A stretch of DNA of 64,000 nt from Thermococcus argininiproducens. Lineage in GTDB: Archaea; Methanobacteriota_B; Thermococci; Thermococcales; Thermococcaceae. Below are positions 52,066 to 60,578 of the stretch, piece by piece. Location of the stretch: contig NZ_CP080572.1 in NCBI RefSeq assembly GCF_023746595.1, positions 1,224,530 to 1,288,529 of the forward strand, written 5' to 3'. The position numbers and the translations under genes are program-made. The notes beneath the pieces are model-generated. The model saw nothing but the letters and a program-made list of their open reading frames with translations, made no database searches and was not told where the DNA came from. The number at the start of each line of letters is the position of its first letter. The first letter of the stretch is position 1.

Positions 52066-53160
52066 ATGTTGTTTGACCCAAGACCAAAGGAAAAGAGGAA
52101 AGACATATTTGACAGAGAACAAGAGATAGAAATGATAAAGAATTCTGCTAAGGAATATCCGATTACCCTTATTCTGGGGATAAGGCGGGTAGGAAAATCC
52201 TCTTTACTCAAAGTTGTGCTAAATGAGTTAAAAAGTGGAATATACATAGATGTGAGAAAGCTTCATTTTGAGTCTGGAGGGTGGATAACAAATGAGTCTT
52301 TGCTAAAAGCTTTTGAGAATGGATTAAACTCCCTTAACCATCCTATAAAAAGGGAACTCTTTCAGTACCTGAAAAGAGTGAAGGGAGTATCAATTGCAGG
52401 GGTTCAATTGAACTTTGAACCTGAAGTCTCACTCTCGGAGATTTTGGAGGCATTAAATAAACGCAGTAAGATTGTCATAGCCTTTGATGAGGCCCAATAT
52501 TTGAGGTTCTACGGACGGAGAGGAGGAAAAGAGTTCTTAACCCTCGTGGCCTATGCATATGACAATCTGCCAAATATAAGTTTTATCTTCACAGGTTCTG
52601 AAATAGGACTTTTGCATGATCTTATTGGCGTTTCAGATTATGAATCTCCACTGTATGGTAGGATATATAATGAGATCACTATCTCTCCCTTTTCCAGAGA
52701 ACTCTCAATTGAATTCTTGAGACAAGGATTTGTTGAGGCGAGAATAAAAATAAGGGAAGAAGAAATAGAACACGCTGCCGAGATTTTAGGAGGAATTCCT
52801 GGTTGGTTAGTTGAGTTTGGATACAATTACATAAAAACAAAAAGTTTTGAAAATGCTATAAAAGGAGTAATGAGAAAAGCAGAAAAATTCCTTGAAGGCG
52901 AGTTAAGAGAACTTGAAAAGCGGAGCCCTAGATATATCTTGGTGTTAAGAGCTATTTCGATGGGGTTTGATAGATGGACACTCATAAAAGAATTCTTGGA
53001 ATCTAGAAGTGGTAAAATACCAAATTCACGACTGGCTGCTATTTTAGAGGCCCTTCAAAAGATGAGTTGGATTAGTACAGAATATAGGGATGGGGGAAAG
53101 AGATATAAGATAATTGATCCAGTTATTGAGAGGGTTATTAAAGAGCGTTTTAACCTCTAA
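52051..53160 (+). CDS. Archaeal ATPase (AAA) with C-terminal winged helix
   Basis: 369-residue STAND-like archaeal ATPase: GIRRVGKSSLLK (Walker A), IVIAFDEAQYLR (Walker B), FIFTGSEIG (sensor), GGIPGWL, then a winged-helix C-terminus (about 285-369). Role unknown; members often accompany mobile regions. The start is 52051 if the mRNA is leaderless (the TATA box at 52021 fits); ATG at 52066 is equally possible. Tandem inverted repeats overlap the start. Confidence 0.85.
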   Translation: MGALPMLFDPRPKEKRKDIFDREQEIEMIKNSAKEYPITLILGIRRVGKSSLLKVVLNELKSGIYIDVRKLHFESGGWITNESLLKAFENGLNSLNHPIKRELFQYLKRVKGVSIAGVQLNFEPEVSLSEILEALNKRSKIVIAFDEAQYLRFYGRRGGKEFLTLVAYAYDNLPNISFIFTGSEIGLLHDLIGVSDYESPLYGRIYNEITISPFSRELSIEFLRQGFVEARIKIREEEIEHAAEILGGIPGWLVEFGYNYIKTKSFENAIKGVMRKAEKFLEGELRELEKRSPRYILVLRAISMGFDRWTLIKEFLESRSGKIPNSRLAAILEALQKMSWISTEYRDGGKRYKIIDPVIERVIKERFNL

Positions 53161-53596
53161 GAGTTGCTATTAGTCTTTTTTCATTTAACAGCAGATTGAT
53201 TGCATCTTTAATGTCTTTAACTACGATATCACTAGCCAGAAGGGCCTCAATACTTGCTCCTTCTTCTCCTATTACACAAATAGCAAGTTCAGCGTTTTCA
53301 AGCATTCTAACGTCGTTGTTTCCATTGCCTACACCAATGTAAGGCTCATATTCAAGGGCCTTCTGAAGCTTTTCATTGCCATCTTTAACCCTTTCTATCT
53401 TTATATCAAGTTCGTTGAATTCATCTTTCAAGGTTCCGAATGTGTCGGAGCTTAATACCACGATTTCATATTTTTCACTAAGTTCTTTTAAGAGTTCTTT
53501 AACGTCTGCTTTTACTTTTCCTTCAACTCCCAGTGTTCCATTCAAATCAAATACAACTGTCCTTGCCATTATTTTTCCATAGTTCGGGATTTCCAT
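53150..53596 (-). CDS. HAD-family hydrolase with DLNGT motif
   Basis: 148 residues. Motif I reads FDLNGTLGVEG, keeping the nucleophile Asp but with Asn where the second Asp is usual; VLSSDTFG is motif II and GNGNNDVRML is motif III/IV. Similar proteins are annotated as soluble P-type-ATPase-like phosphatases. ATG at 53596 follows GGTGGTGAAG; a longer frame runs 35 codons upstream without support. The last 11 bases overlap the ATPase gene end. Confidence 0.82.
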   Translation of the reverse strand: MEIPNYGKIMARTVVFDLNGTLGVEGKVKADVKELLKELSEKYEIVVLSSDTFGTLKDEFNELDIKIERVKDGNEKLQKALEYEPYIGVGNGNNDVRMLENAELAICVIGEEGASIEALLASDIVVKDIKDAINLLLNEKRLIATLRG

Positions 53597-53665
53597 ATTC
53601 TTCACCACCTGGGATTTGGCAAAAATACTTAAAACTTTGTTCTCGAACTTTGGATGGTGACAACG

Positions 53666-54190
53666 TTGAGAATTGCGTGGGGGATCAGCGGTGCAGGACA
53701 TTTGCTTCTAGAAAGTGTTGATGTACTGGAACGCTTAAGGGATCACCATGAGCTTAAAGTGTTCCTTTCTTCAGCGGGTGAGGAAGTGGCCAGGATTTAT
53801 GGAGTTCTTGAAAGAATAGGGGATTTCCCCATTGTAAGGGAGTCAAAACAAGGACATGCATTTCCATCATGCGGTTCGTTCAATCTAGGTAAGTTTGACG
53901 TTTTTGTAATCTCTCCAGCGACATCGAATACGGTGGCCAAAATAAGACTTGGAATTGCGGATTCTCTTCTTTCATGCTGTGCTTCACAGGCCTTAAAAAG
54001 CAGAGTTCCTTTGATAATGGTCCCCACAGATTCAAAACCTGTTGTCGAGACAAAGGCACCTAATGGCAAAGTTTTCAAAATATATCCGAGGAAAGTCGAT
54101 CTTGAGCATATTAAGGCCTTGAAAGAGGAGGGAGTGATAATTTTAGAGCATCCCTACGAAGTAGAGAATATTTTGGAACGATTTCTGTGA
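53666..54190 (+). CDS. Archaeoflavoprotein AfpA-like
   Basis: 174-residue FMN-binding flavoprotein: RIAWGISGAGHLLLES at the start, ISPATSNTVAKIRLGIADSLL (flavin site), and PLIMVPTD. Accepts electrons from ferredoxin in related archaea. TTG at 53666 is preferred, because GGTGACA then serves as ribosome-binding site; ATG at 53654 is an alternative. It is divergent from the HAD gene across 70 bases, and its 3' end overlaps the large secreted-protein gene by 37 bases. Confidence 0.8.
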   Translation: MRIAWGISGAGHLLLESVDVLERLRDHHELKVFLSSAGEEVARIYGVLERIGDFPIVRESKQGHAFPSCGSFNLGKFDVFVISPATSNTVAKIRLGIADSLLSCCASQALKSRVPLIMVPTDSKPVVETKAPNGKVFKIYPRKVDLEHIKALKEEGVIILEHPYEVENILERFL

Positions 54191-56211
54191 ACATAATAAA
54201 ATTTCCCATCTTTTGTAACTGTAACGTAATCTGGCGTATATTTAGATCCGTAATAGAGATTACGTCCATCGAGCCTGTACCATAAACCTCTTGCTGCTTC
54301 AAGTTTATTTAAATCTTCGAGTACACTTAAGTCTCCCTCTTGTATTTTTTCTAAGAGACCCTGTACGTAGTCTCTGCTTATGTTAAACGTTACGTAAGAA
54401 GCAAAAAACTCGTAGCCGGTGATGAGTTCTTTCATGAGATTTTTATATGGATATGCAGGAGTTACGCGGAGGTTAAAACGTCTGTAGAAGTCTTCAACAG
54501 AGACCATATCTGGCCTGTATGGAAGTATTCCAAGGACCATCATCTCTACGGTGTCATCATAATATGTAGAAAACCAATCAGGATCGTAAGGATAGAAGAG
54601 ATTATCATTCTGAATATAGGGGTCTTTTCCCAATACATAAACTCCTTTGTAATTGCTTCCTACCAGAAGGGGAACCTCCCATATAACAATGACCTCTGAG
54701 TGGTCTAGTCGCCAGCCACTTATACTTGCAGGTACCTGAAGGCCCCATGCTTTGAGATTAAAGTCCAGGAAAAGGTTGTTCATAAGTACTACTTGCGTTT
54801 CTCCATCATATCCACATATGGAGGATCTTAATGTTTTTATGTAGGGCATGTTGTATGAGTGTACATAACTGTTTACAAAGTACACAATATGAAGGGGAGT
54901 TATCGAATAGAAGGGGAGAGGCTTGTGATAGAATTTGAAAAGATCCCTTTTTGCTTTCTCGTAAAAGAACTCCATTGCACCATCAAATTTTACTTTTCCA
55001 TATCTGTCAAACCCTAGGTATGGATAAACGATCTTGTAAATCTGCAGTGGTTTGTATTTGGCCGCATAGCGCCACATCTTTGTGAGCTCTTCTTTGGTGT
55101 AAAGCTGAGCATTCTGGAATTCCTCGCCACTCTCATCGAACTTTATTTCAAATATTTCAGGGTAATGAGAGAACTCAATTTTTGCAGATTGTTTGTTTCC
55201 TTTTGTATCCATACCTGTGATTGTTATATTATACTCTCCCCATTCTTGTTCAAACTCTATGGCACTGCTATATGTAAGGGAATTGGTAGAAATCGGAAGA
55301 GTAATTACTTTTGCTCCTATTTCGATGATTACTTCTTTTGGAACATTTACATTGTCTTTTATCGTGAAGCTTACTCTGATATTTTTTCCTTCACTTGTTA
55401 CAACACCCCATATCTTTGGAGGCGTTGTATCTTTTTGGCTTTCTTGTACAAATTTATCCCAGCTTGCTTCGATGTTAGTTGCATCAAAGTATCTTGAATT
55501 TTCAACGAACCACTCCCTAAACGTTTGGTTCATAAAAAATCTTTCTTTAATCGAGTTAAGACTCTCTAGAAATTCTTCTATCTCATGGGGTTCAAAGCCA
55601 TCTAGAATGCCTTGAGTATTGTCTATTGCTGTTATAATGTCAGGTGGAAGTTCATATATATTCATGTAGAGTAGCTTTACTATGGCTATATAATCTTGGA
55701 GTGTGTTTACTTCGTAAATGTTTTTTGAGTTCTCTATCCCATTCTTAATTCTTGGGGGTAATTTCTCATAAGTCTTGAGAAACTCACTTACTTGAGACTT
55801 AAATATCATCACTCTGTTTGAAAAGTCCTCAAGGGTATATGGACTCTCGGAGAACAGAAAGCGGACCATGTCATCTTGGAGAGGAAGGGGGACTCTTTCT
55901 AATATCTCACTAATTTGTTCGCTTAGATTTGCGAGGAGTAAGGGGTTATCAGTCTCCACCTCATCAAAGAGAGTTGTACGATATTTATAGAGAGGGTAAA
56001 TTTTGATTGCTATGCTCTTTTCGTCTTCACTTAACTTACCATCTTTGAGAAAACCAAGTTTTTCGGCAATAACCATAATCTCTTGCTCCTCTTCTGGCGG
56101 TGGATGGGGAGGGGGCTGAACTGCTCTCATACTCCAGAAAAGAAATGCTAAGTATGCTAAAAACAGGATAATAATGAGCTTTCCAGCATCCAGTTTAAAC
56201 TTTTTTTGCAT
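54154..56211 (-). CDS. Large membrane-anchored extracellular protein, unknown
   Basis: 685 residues. N-terminal signal anchor (about 10-30, KLIIILFLAYLAFLFW), a Pro-rich link (PPPHPPPEEEQE), a long helical part (about 50-255), a beta domain resembling Ig/cadherin-like folds (about 256-350, DTTPPKIWGVVTSEG...), then a large C-terminal part rich in Tyr, Phe and Trp (about 380-685). No catalytic motif was recognised. ATG at 56211 lies after a weak AAGGAAAAA site. Convergent and overlapping with AfpA. It looks Thermococcales-specific. Confidence 0.72.
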   Translation of the reverse strand: MQKKFKLDAGKLIIILFLAYLAFLFWSMRAVQPPPHPPPEEEQEIMVIAEKLGFLKDGKLSEDEKSIAIKIYPLYKYRTTLFDEVETDNPLLLANLSEQISEILERVPLPLQDDMVRFLFSESPYTLEDFSNRVMIFKSQVSEFLKTYEKLPPRIKNGIENSKNIYEVNTLQDYIAIVKLLYMNIYELPPDIITAIDNTQGILDGFEPHEIEEFLESLNSIKERFFMNQTFREWFVENSRYFDATNIEASWDKFVQESQKDTTPPKIWGVVTSEGKNIRVSFTIKDNVNVPKEVIIEIGAKVITLPISTNSLTYSSAIEFEQEWGEYNITITGMDTKGNKQSAKIEFSHYPEIFEIKFDESGEEFQNAQLYTKEELTKMWRYAAKYKPLQIYKIVYPYLGFDRYGKVKFDGAMEFFYEKAKRDLFKFYHKPLPFYSITPLHIVYFVNSYVHSYNMPYIKTLRSSICGYDGETQVVLMNNLFLDFNLKAWGLQVPASISGWRLDHSEVIVIWEVPLLVGSNYKGVYVLGKDPYIQNDNLFYPYDPDWFSTYYDDTVEMMVLGILPYRPDMVSVEDFYRRFNLRVTPAYPYKNLMKELITGYEFFASYVTFNISRDYVQGLLEKIQEGDLSVLEDLNKLEAARGLWYRLDGRNLYYGSKYTPDYVTVTKDGKFYYVHRNRSKIFSTS

Positions 56212-56299
56212 ATTTTATTTTTCCTTAACCTTCCTTATCTATTTTTCCTTTCTCAAAATTTAAATATTAGAGGCGATTATTTTACAACGGTGGTGAAGT

Positions 56300-56716
56300 A
56301 TGAAAATAATCCGCTTTGGAGTTTCAATGCCTGAGGATTTGCTTGGAAAATTTGATGCAATAATAGAGGAAAAAGGTTATGCAAATAGAAGTGAGGCTAT
56401 AAGAGATTTGGTTAGGGACTTTATAGTGAGGCACGAGTGGGAAGAAGGGAATAAAGAAGTAGCAGGCACTATAACAATAGTCTACAACCATGATGAGGCC
56501 GATGTGGTGAAAGAGCTTCTTGAGATGCAACATGACTATGTGAATGAAATCATTTCAAGTCTTCATGTTCACATGGATGAGCACAACTGTCTTGAAGTGA
56601 TAGTGGTGAAGGGCGAAGCCAGCAGGGTGAAAAAGATAGCGGAACGATTGATAAGTTTAAAGGGGGTAAAACACGGAAAGCTGGTAATGACTACCACAGG
56701 CAAGGAACTAGTATGA
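56300..56716 (+). CDS. nikR: Nickel-responsive regulator NikR
   Basis: 138 residues: ribbon-helix-helix (1-45, [17 protein letters not shown]...NRSEAIRDL), then an ACT-like nickel domain with His and Cys in [22 protein letters not shown], the H-H-H-C nickel site. ATG behind GGTGGTGAAG. No nickel transporter is adjacent, so it acts on a distant operon. Confidence 0.94.
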   Translation: MKIIRFGVSMPEDLLGKFDAIIEEKGYANRSEAIRDLVRDFIVRHEWEEGNKEVAGTITIVYNHDEADVVKELLEMQHDYVNEIISSLHVHMDEHNCLEVIVVKGEASRVKKIAERLISLKGVKHGKLVMTTTGKELV

Positions 56717-56787
56717 AAAAGCTTATAAATTTCTCTTTTATTTGTTTTGGGCGGGAAGACCTTTTCCGAAAGAAGGGGATGAGAGCC

Positions 56788-56802
56788 CGAAAGGTTTAAA
56801 TA
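56788..56802 (+). promoter_or_regulatory. Strong promoter for structured RNA and tRNA-Thr
   Basis: CGAAAGGTTTAAATA is a near-ideal BRE-TATA pair. The start should lie near 56822-56827, ahead of a GC-rich RNA and tRNA-Thr. Confidence 0.7.
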
Positions 56803-56826
56803 CTCTTGCCAATAGTAATGAGTGAT

Positions 56827-56992
56827 TCAATACATTTAAGAGGTAGCCGGCGATTCCTCCGTTGGGAGGATAGCCGGTAATGGCCGCGTGAACCGGCCGG
56901 TGGGAGTGAGGCTATCGGTAACGGGATGCCAAATGAACTCTCACGAAGCCCGTCCACAAGGGCAGGGCAGTTCACCAACATCCTTGGGACGT
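56827..56992 (+). ncRNA. GC-rich structured RNA upstream of tRNA-Thr
   Basis: A strong BRE-TATA precedes. Hairpins: CCGGC/GCCGG with an inner CCTCC/GGAGG (about 56848-56880), GGCCG/CGGCC (about 56883-56900), and near the end TGAACT/AGTTCA enclosing GCCC/GGGC (about 56934-56975) followed by ACCAACATCC, which has an ACA-like end. The last hairpin could be H/ACA-like. It is probably co-transcribed with tRNA-Thr. Family unknown. Confidence 0.55.
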
Positions 56993-57069
56993 GCCGGGGT
57001 AGCCTAGCTCGGTAGGGCGGCGGACTCGTAATCCGCAGGTCCCGGGTTCAAATCCCGGTCCCGGCTCCA
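56993..57069 (+). tRNA. tRNA-Thr (CGU)
   Basis: GCCGGGG acceptor strand, anticodon stem GCGGA/TCCGC with loop CTCGTAA (anticodon CGU), T arm CCGGGTTCAAATCCCGG, encoded CCA, and discriminator U. No intron. No second copy of its 3' end was found in the window. Confidence 0.95.
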
Positions 57070-57204
57070 ATCTTTCTAGTTTTTTGAGTCAGCTGCTAAA
57101 CAATATATTATTCCCTTCTTAGAGACATTAAATATTAGTTCACGATATTTGTGATAATCTTTAATTATCCCTTCATACCGATACATATATGGGTAACTAA
57201 CTCG

Positions 57205-58440
57205 ATGAAACTGGATCCGAATTTATGTATACTCTGCAGAGGTAGAGGATGGTGTGGTCTTGCATATTGTCCTGTAATAGCTAGGGCCAGGGCCACCTTA
57301 ATGGTTAAACGACGCGTTTCCTCAAAAATTATAGAGGGTTCTAGCCCTCCATCGATTTTTATAGGTAGGATAGGATATCCTTACGTGAGGATAGGGCCAG
57401 CTGCACCACCTTTAGTTGGAGACACCCAAGTGTTTGACTATCCTGAGCTGTGGATTGAGAAGAAAATAGAGGATATCCTTGAGTATCGATGGAGTCTTAT
57501 AACTGGCATTAAAATAGCAGATGTGAAAAAACCCGAAGATAAGCTTATTGATGAGTTGAGACTTTTGGCAATGAGTTCTAAACCTGTGGATGTGCAGATT
57601 GCTCTTAAAAAGCCTCCTAGGCCTTTTATGACATTTAGTGAGCATGAACCACCACAGGGCCCCCGTTCTCCTCTTACTAAAATGAAGATTCTTGGAAATC
57701 CATCAATCCCTAGACCTGTGGAAAAGGCTCATGATGACACTGACCTACCTGCACTTGAGGCAGTTACATATCTCTACGAGTCTGGTGTGCCGGTTTCACA
57801 CATACAGAAGATATTTAGTACTGGTGCATTTGGTGTTAAAGGTAGGAGAAGACTTGTCCCCACGAGATGGAGCATCACTGCGGTGGACAGCATACTTTCG
57901 AGGAAACTCATCAAAGAGATAAAAGAATACGATCCCTTGAACGAGATTTTGGTCTTCAGGTATCGCCTTCATGATAATCTGTTTATAGCAATACTATATC
58001 CAGCCAAATGGAGTTACGAATGGATGGAAGCATGGTGGCCCGGATCCACATGGAACCCTGGGTTAGATAATGTGGTTATTGAGGGGGATTATGAGGGTTA
58101 TCATGGAAGGACAACCTACCCAGGCATAGGTGGATGCTACTATGCAAGCATGCTTGCAACACTTGAGTATTTAAAGAGAATAAAAAGACAAGCCACCGCT
58201 ATACTCCTTAGGGAGATTTACCCCGGATTTAAAATCCCCGTAGGAGTCTGGTTTGTTAGAGAAAGTGTTAGGGCAATGTTCAATTCTCCACCAGTTTTAA
58301 AGACAGACAACTTGGATGAGGTCATGGAGCTTTTGGACAATGAGACAAAGCTTGGCAGTGGTAAGTGGCTTTCATCATCGGCACTTTTGAGGAGAATAAA
58401 GTTCACAAAGACCATAGATGAGTTTTTGAAAAGGAGCTGA
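57205..58440 (+). CDS. nreA: NreA-type DNA repair protein with PCNA-interacting tail
   Basis: 411 residues of the DUF650/651 family: N-terminal cysteines LCILCRGRGWCGLAYCPVIARA, then a long conserved core (HEPPQGPRSP, FSTGAFGVKGRRRLVPTRWSITAVD). The C-terminus KTIDEFLKRS is a PIP-like peptide that binds the PCNA clamp. Archaeal Nre proteins act in the response to DNA damage. ATG at 57205 after GGGTAA; the frame upstream (18 codons) is not used. Confidence 0.9.
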   Translation: MKLDPNLCILCRGRGWCGLAYCPVIARARATLMVKRRVSSKIIEGSSPPSIFIGRIGYPYVRIGPAAPPLVGDTQVFDYPELWIEKKIEDILEYRWSLITGIKIADVKKPEDKLIDELRLLAMSSKPVDVQIALKKPPRPFMTFSEHEPPQGPRSPLTKMKILGNPSIPRPVEKAHDDTDLPALEAVTYLYESGVPVSHIQKIFSTGAFGVKGRRRLVPTRWSITAVDSILSRKLIKEIKEYDPLNEILVFRYRLHDNLFIAILYPAKWSYEWMEAWWPGSTWNPGLDNVVIEGDYEGYHGRTTYPGIGGCYYASMLATLEYLKRIKRQATAILLREIYPGFKIPVGVWFVRESVRAMFNSPPVLKTDNLDEVMELLDNETKLGSGKWLSSSALLRRIKFTKTIDEFLKRS

Positions 58441-58565
58441 AAGAAAATCATCTCTAACCAATCAATAAGTATTATTCCAATAATCTTTGATGGATGTGCT
58501 TAAAAATATTCTAAAAGAAAATCCTTTTATAAAACAAATGCCATATCGAAAACCAGGTGATGTTT

Positions 58566-59201
58566 ATGAATGCCAATATTCTTAAAGGGTTTATGAAGAA
58601 CTTCCCTCAACTTTTTGAGGAAGTAAGAGAGGGAGAAACGGTGTTAATTGAATATTCTCCAATTATCAATTCTGCCATTATTTTGTACGAGTTAATCATC
58701 TGGGCCAAAGAAAATGGCTACCAGGTGATAATAGATGATACCCTTGACACTCTGCCTATTTATAAGATTAAAATGGACTTGAAGGGCTTAAATAGTGAGA
58801 TACTGAATGACATTAAAGTAGTAAAAATTGGAGGGACATTGGACGTAGGGGATGTTATCGGACGCTTGGCCCTTAAGGAGCCCCATATAAGAGTAAAAGA
58901 GTACTTAGAAGTTGCACTCCCACACTTGGATAGTGAAAAACGAATAATTAACCCTGTTTTGGGATTTGAAAAACTTTTAATATTAAGTGAATCACCAAGG
59001 GAAGTTTTCGCTACTTTATCAATGATACTCTCATTTACCTCGAGCTTTCAGAGAACAGCATTTTATTTTGTGAATGTTAATGCGCTTGAAGAGGCTATCC
59101 CATGGGCTCTACCGCTTCTTGAAGAGATTGCAACTACTGTGGTTGAGCTAGGGAGAGTAAACAATGGTCTTGGTTTTAGTGTTAAGAACTATGAGTTTTA
59201 A
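58566..59201 (+). CDS. DUF257 family protein (second of two)
   Basis: 211 residues, paralogue of the protein at 12367: GETVLIEYSP, LIIWAKENGYQVIIDDTLDTLPIY, KIGGTLDVGDVIG and WALPLLEE. No P-loop motif. ATG at 58566 behind AGGTGATG. The TTTTATAAAAC upstream is a TATA box. Function unknown, restricted to Thermococcales. Confidence 0.8.
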   Translation: MNANILKGFMKNFPQLFEEVREGETVLIEYSPIINSAIILYELIIWAKENGYQVIIDDTLDTLPIYKIKMDLKGLNSEILNDIKVVKIGGTLDVGDVIGRLALKEPHIRVKEYLEVALPHLDSEKRIINPVLGFEKLLILSESPREVFATLSMILSFTSSFQRTAFYFVNVNALEEAIPWALPLLEEIATTVVELGRVNNGLGFSVKNYEF

Positions 59202-59318
59202 GTTTTGTTTTATCATTACATTATTAGTTTGATTGACGTTGAATCTATGTTAGAGCTTTTCAGCCCATTTAAAGGCTTCTAGAATCTTTGAATAACTAAG
59301 TACGGCAATTTTTAATTT

Positions 59319-59434
59319 CAATAATTATTTAATTATTGTATTCTTTAACTCAATTTTATTTTGAATTTCATCAATTGTAAGAGAAAAAGTATTCCCTAAT
59401 ATAAAACAACAATAAAATAATAAAATAATTATTG
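59319..59434. repeat. AT-rich partition repeats, downstream pair
   Basis: CAATAATTATTTAAT at 59319-59333 and, inverted with one change, ATAAAATAATTATTG at 59420-59434, both downstream of the parB-like gene. Same core as three copies upstream of parA. The inner AATAATTATT is a perfect palindrome. Confidence 0.65.
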
Positions 59435-59444
59435 TATTATTTTA

Positions 59445-59783
59445 TCACTTAAACTCAAGCCGTCGCTTTATCTTTTCGATTTCCTTCTTTTCGGCCAGCT
59501 TTACCAATCTTCTAAATTCTTCCTCTGGTAGAACTTCCCTAAGGGCCCAGTACAGTTTTATGGCTTTTTCAAAGATCTCATTCTGTTTGCCTTCTCCCTC
59601 AGCATAAAGTAGTCTTAACAGCTTATCCGCGTCTACGCTTATGTATAGGGTTTTCATCTTCTTCTCGGTATCTTTCCTCGCATTTGTTCTGTTGTTTTTT
59701 GGTTCTTCTGTTAGGGTTCTCACGACCTCGCTGCTCATGGAAGGGAGCTTGGGCAAAGTTTTCTTTCTACTTTTACCTGACAT
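59445..59783 (-). CDS. ParB/ParG-like ribbon-helix-helix centromere-binding protein
   Basis: 112 residues: a basic, unstructured N-terminus (KSRKKTLPKL, KNNRTNARKDTEKK), then KTLYISVDADKLLRLLYAEGEGKQNEIFEKAIKL, a strand plus two helices like a ribbon-helix-helix, then a charged helix. Its start overlaps the parA stop by 11 bases. With ParA it forms a type Ib-like partition cassette and is the expected binder of the flanking repeats. Confidence 0.75.
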   Translation of the reverse strand: MSGKSRKKTLPKLPSMSSEVVRTLTEEPKNNRTNARKDTEKKMKTLYISVDADKLLRLLYAEGEGKQNEIFEKAIKLYWALREVLPEEEFRRLVKLAEKKEIEKIKRRLEFK

Positions 59784-60555
59784 TTCTAATCACACTCTCC
59801 GCAAGTTTTAAGAAAGCCTTGGATACCCTATTGTTTGGTTCGAACTCAAAAACTGGCTTACCCTCTTCTTGAGACTTCTCAACTGCAACTGCTCTTGGCA
59901 AAATTGCAACTATCGGTAAGTCAGGATATGCCTCTTTTAGCTGATCTAACCTCACCTGGGGGACTTTGCTTTGACGTGTAAATTTGTTTGCAACGATACC
60001 CATGATTTCCAAGTCTGGGTTGAGTTCAGTAGACTTTATCTCCCTGATGACATCAAGCGTTAATTGCACACCCATGACACTAAAGTACCCCAACTCAGTT
60101 GGGATTAAGACATAATCTGAGGCTCCAAGAGAGTTGATTAAGAATATTCCTAGACTTGGTGGGTTGTCAATTATTATAAAGTCATATTCATCCTCTATTT
60201 TCTCTAAAACTCTTTTGAGTCTCTGTTCACGCATGTATGCTGTCATGAGCAATCTTTCGATCGCAGAAACTTTTAGGTGGGAGGGTATGAGAGATAGATT
60301 CTCATCTATGTGGACTATGGCATCCTCAATTTGAGTCTTTTTTACTGAATTCTCTATGAGAAGTGTACCTATGTTGTTGTCGCTGTAATTTATTATATTC
60401 ATGCCGATTAGAGCAAACGTAAGGTTGAATTGGGGATCAGTATCGATTATTAAGGTATCATAACCCTTTTTAGCAAGTGCATGGGCTAAATTGAGACTTA
60501 TTGTAGTCTTTCCAACACCACCCTTTTGATTAGCAATACTGATTATAATCGCCAT
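59773..60555 (-). CDS. parA: ParA partition ATPase
   Basis: 260 residues. Deviant Walker A NQKGGVGKTTIS, IIDTDPQ, Walker B FIIIDNPPSLGI; no N-terminal helix-turn-helix. MAIIISIANQKGG is typical of Soj/ParA. ATG behind GGTGATCAA. Co-transcribed with the ribbon-helix-helix gene. A repeat copy sits in its promoter (60579). Confidence 0.92.
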   Translation of the reverse strand: MAIIISIANQKGGVGKTTISLNLAHALAKKGYDTLIIDTDPQFNLTFALIGMNIINYSDNNIGTLLIENSVKKTQIEDAIVHIDENLSLIPSHLKVSAIERLLMTAYMREQRLKRVLEKIEDEYDFIIIDNPPSLGIFLINSLGASDYVLIPTELGYFSVMGVQLTLDVIREIKSTELNPDLEIMGIVANKFTRQSKVPQVRLDQLKEAYPDLPIVAILPRAVAVEKSQEEGKPVFEFEPNNRVSKAFLKLAESVIRNVR

Positions 60556-60578
60556 TTGATCACCATAATTAAATAATG

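Noticed and set aside
56993-57069. tRNA-Thr as attachment site of an integrated element
   Set aside because: No second copy of the tRNA 3' end and no integrase gene found in the window.
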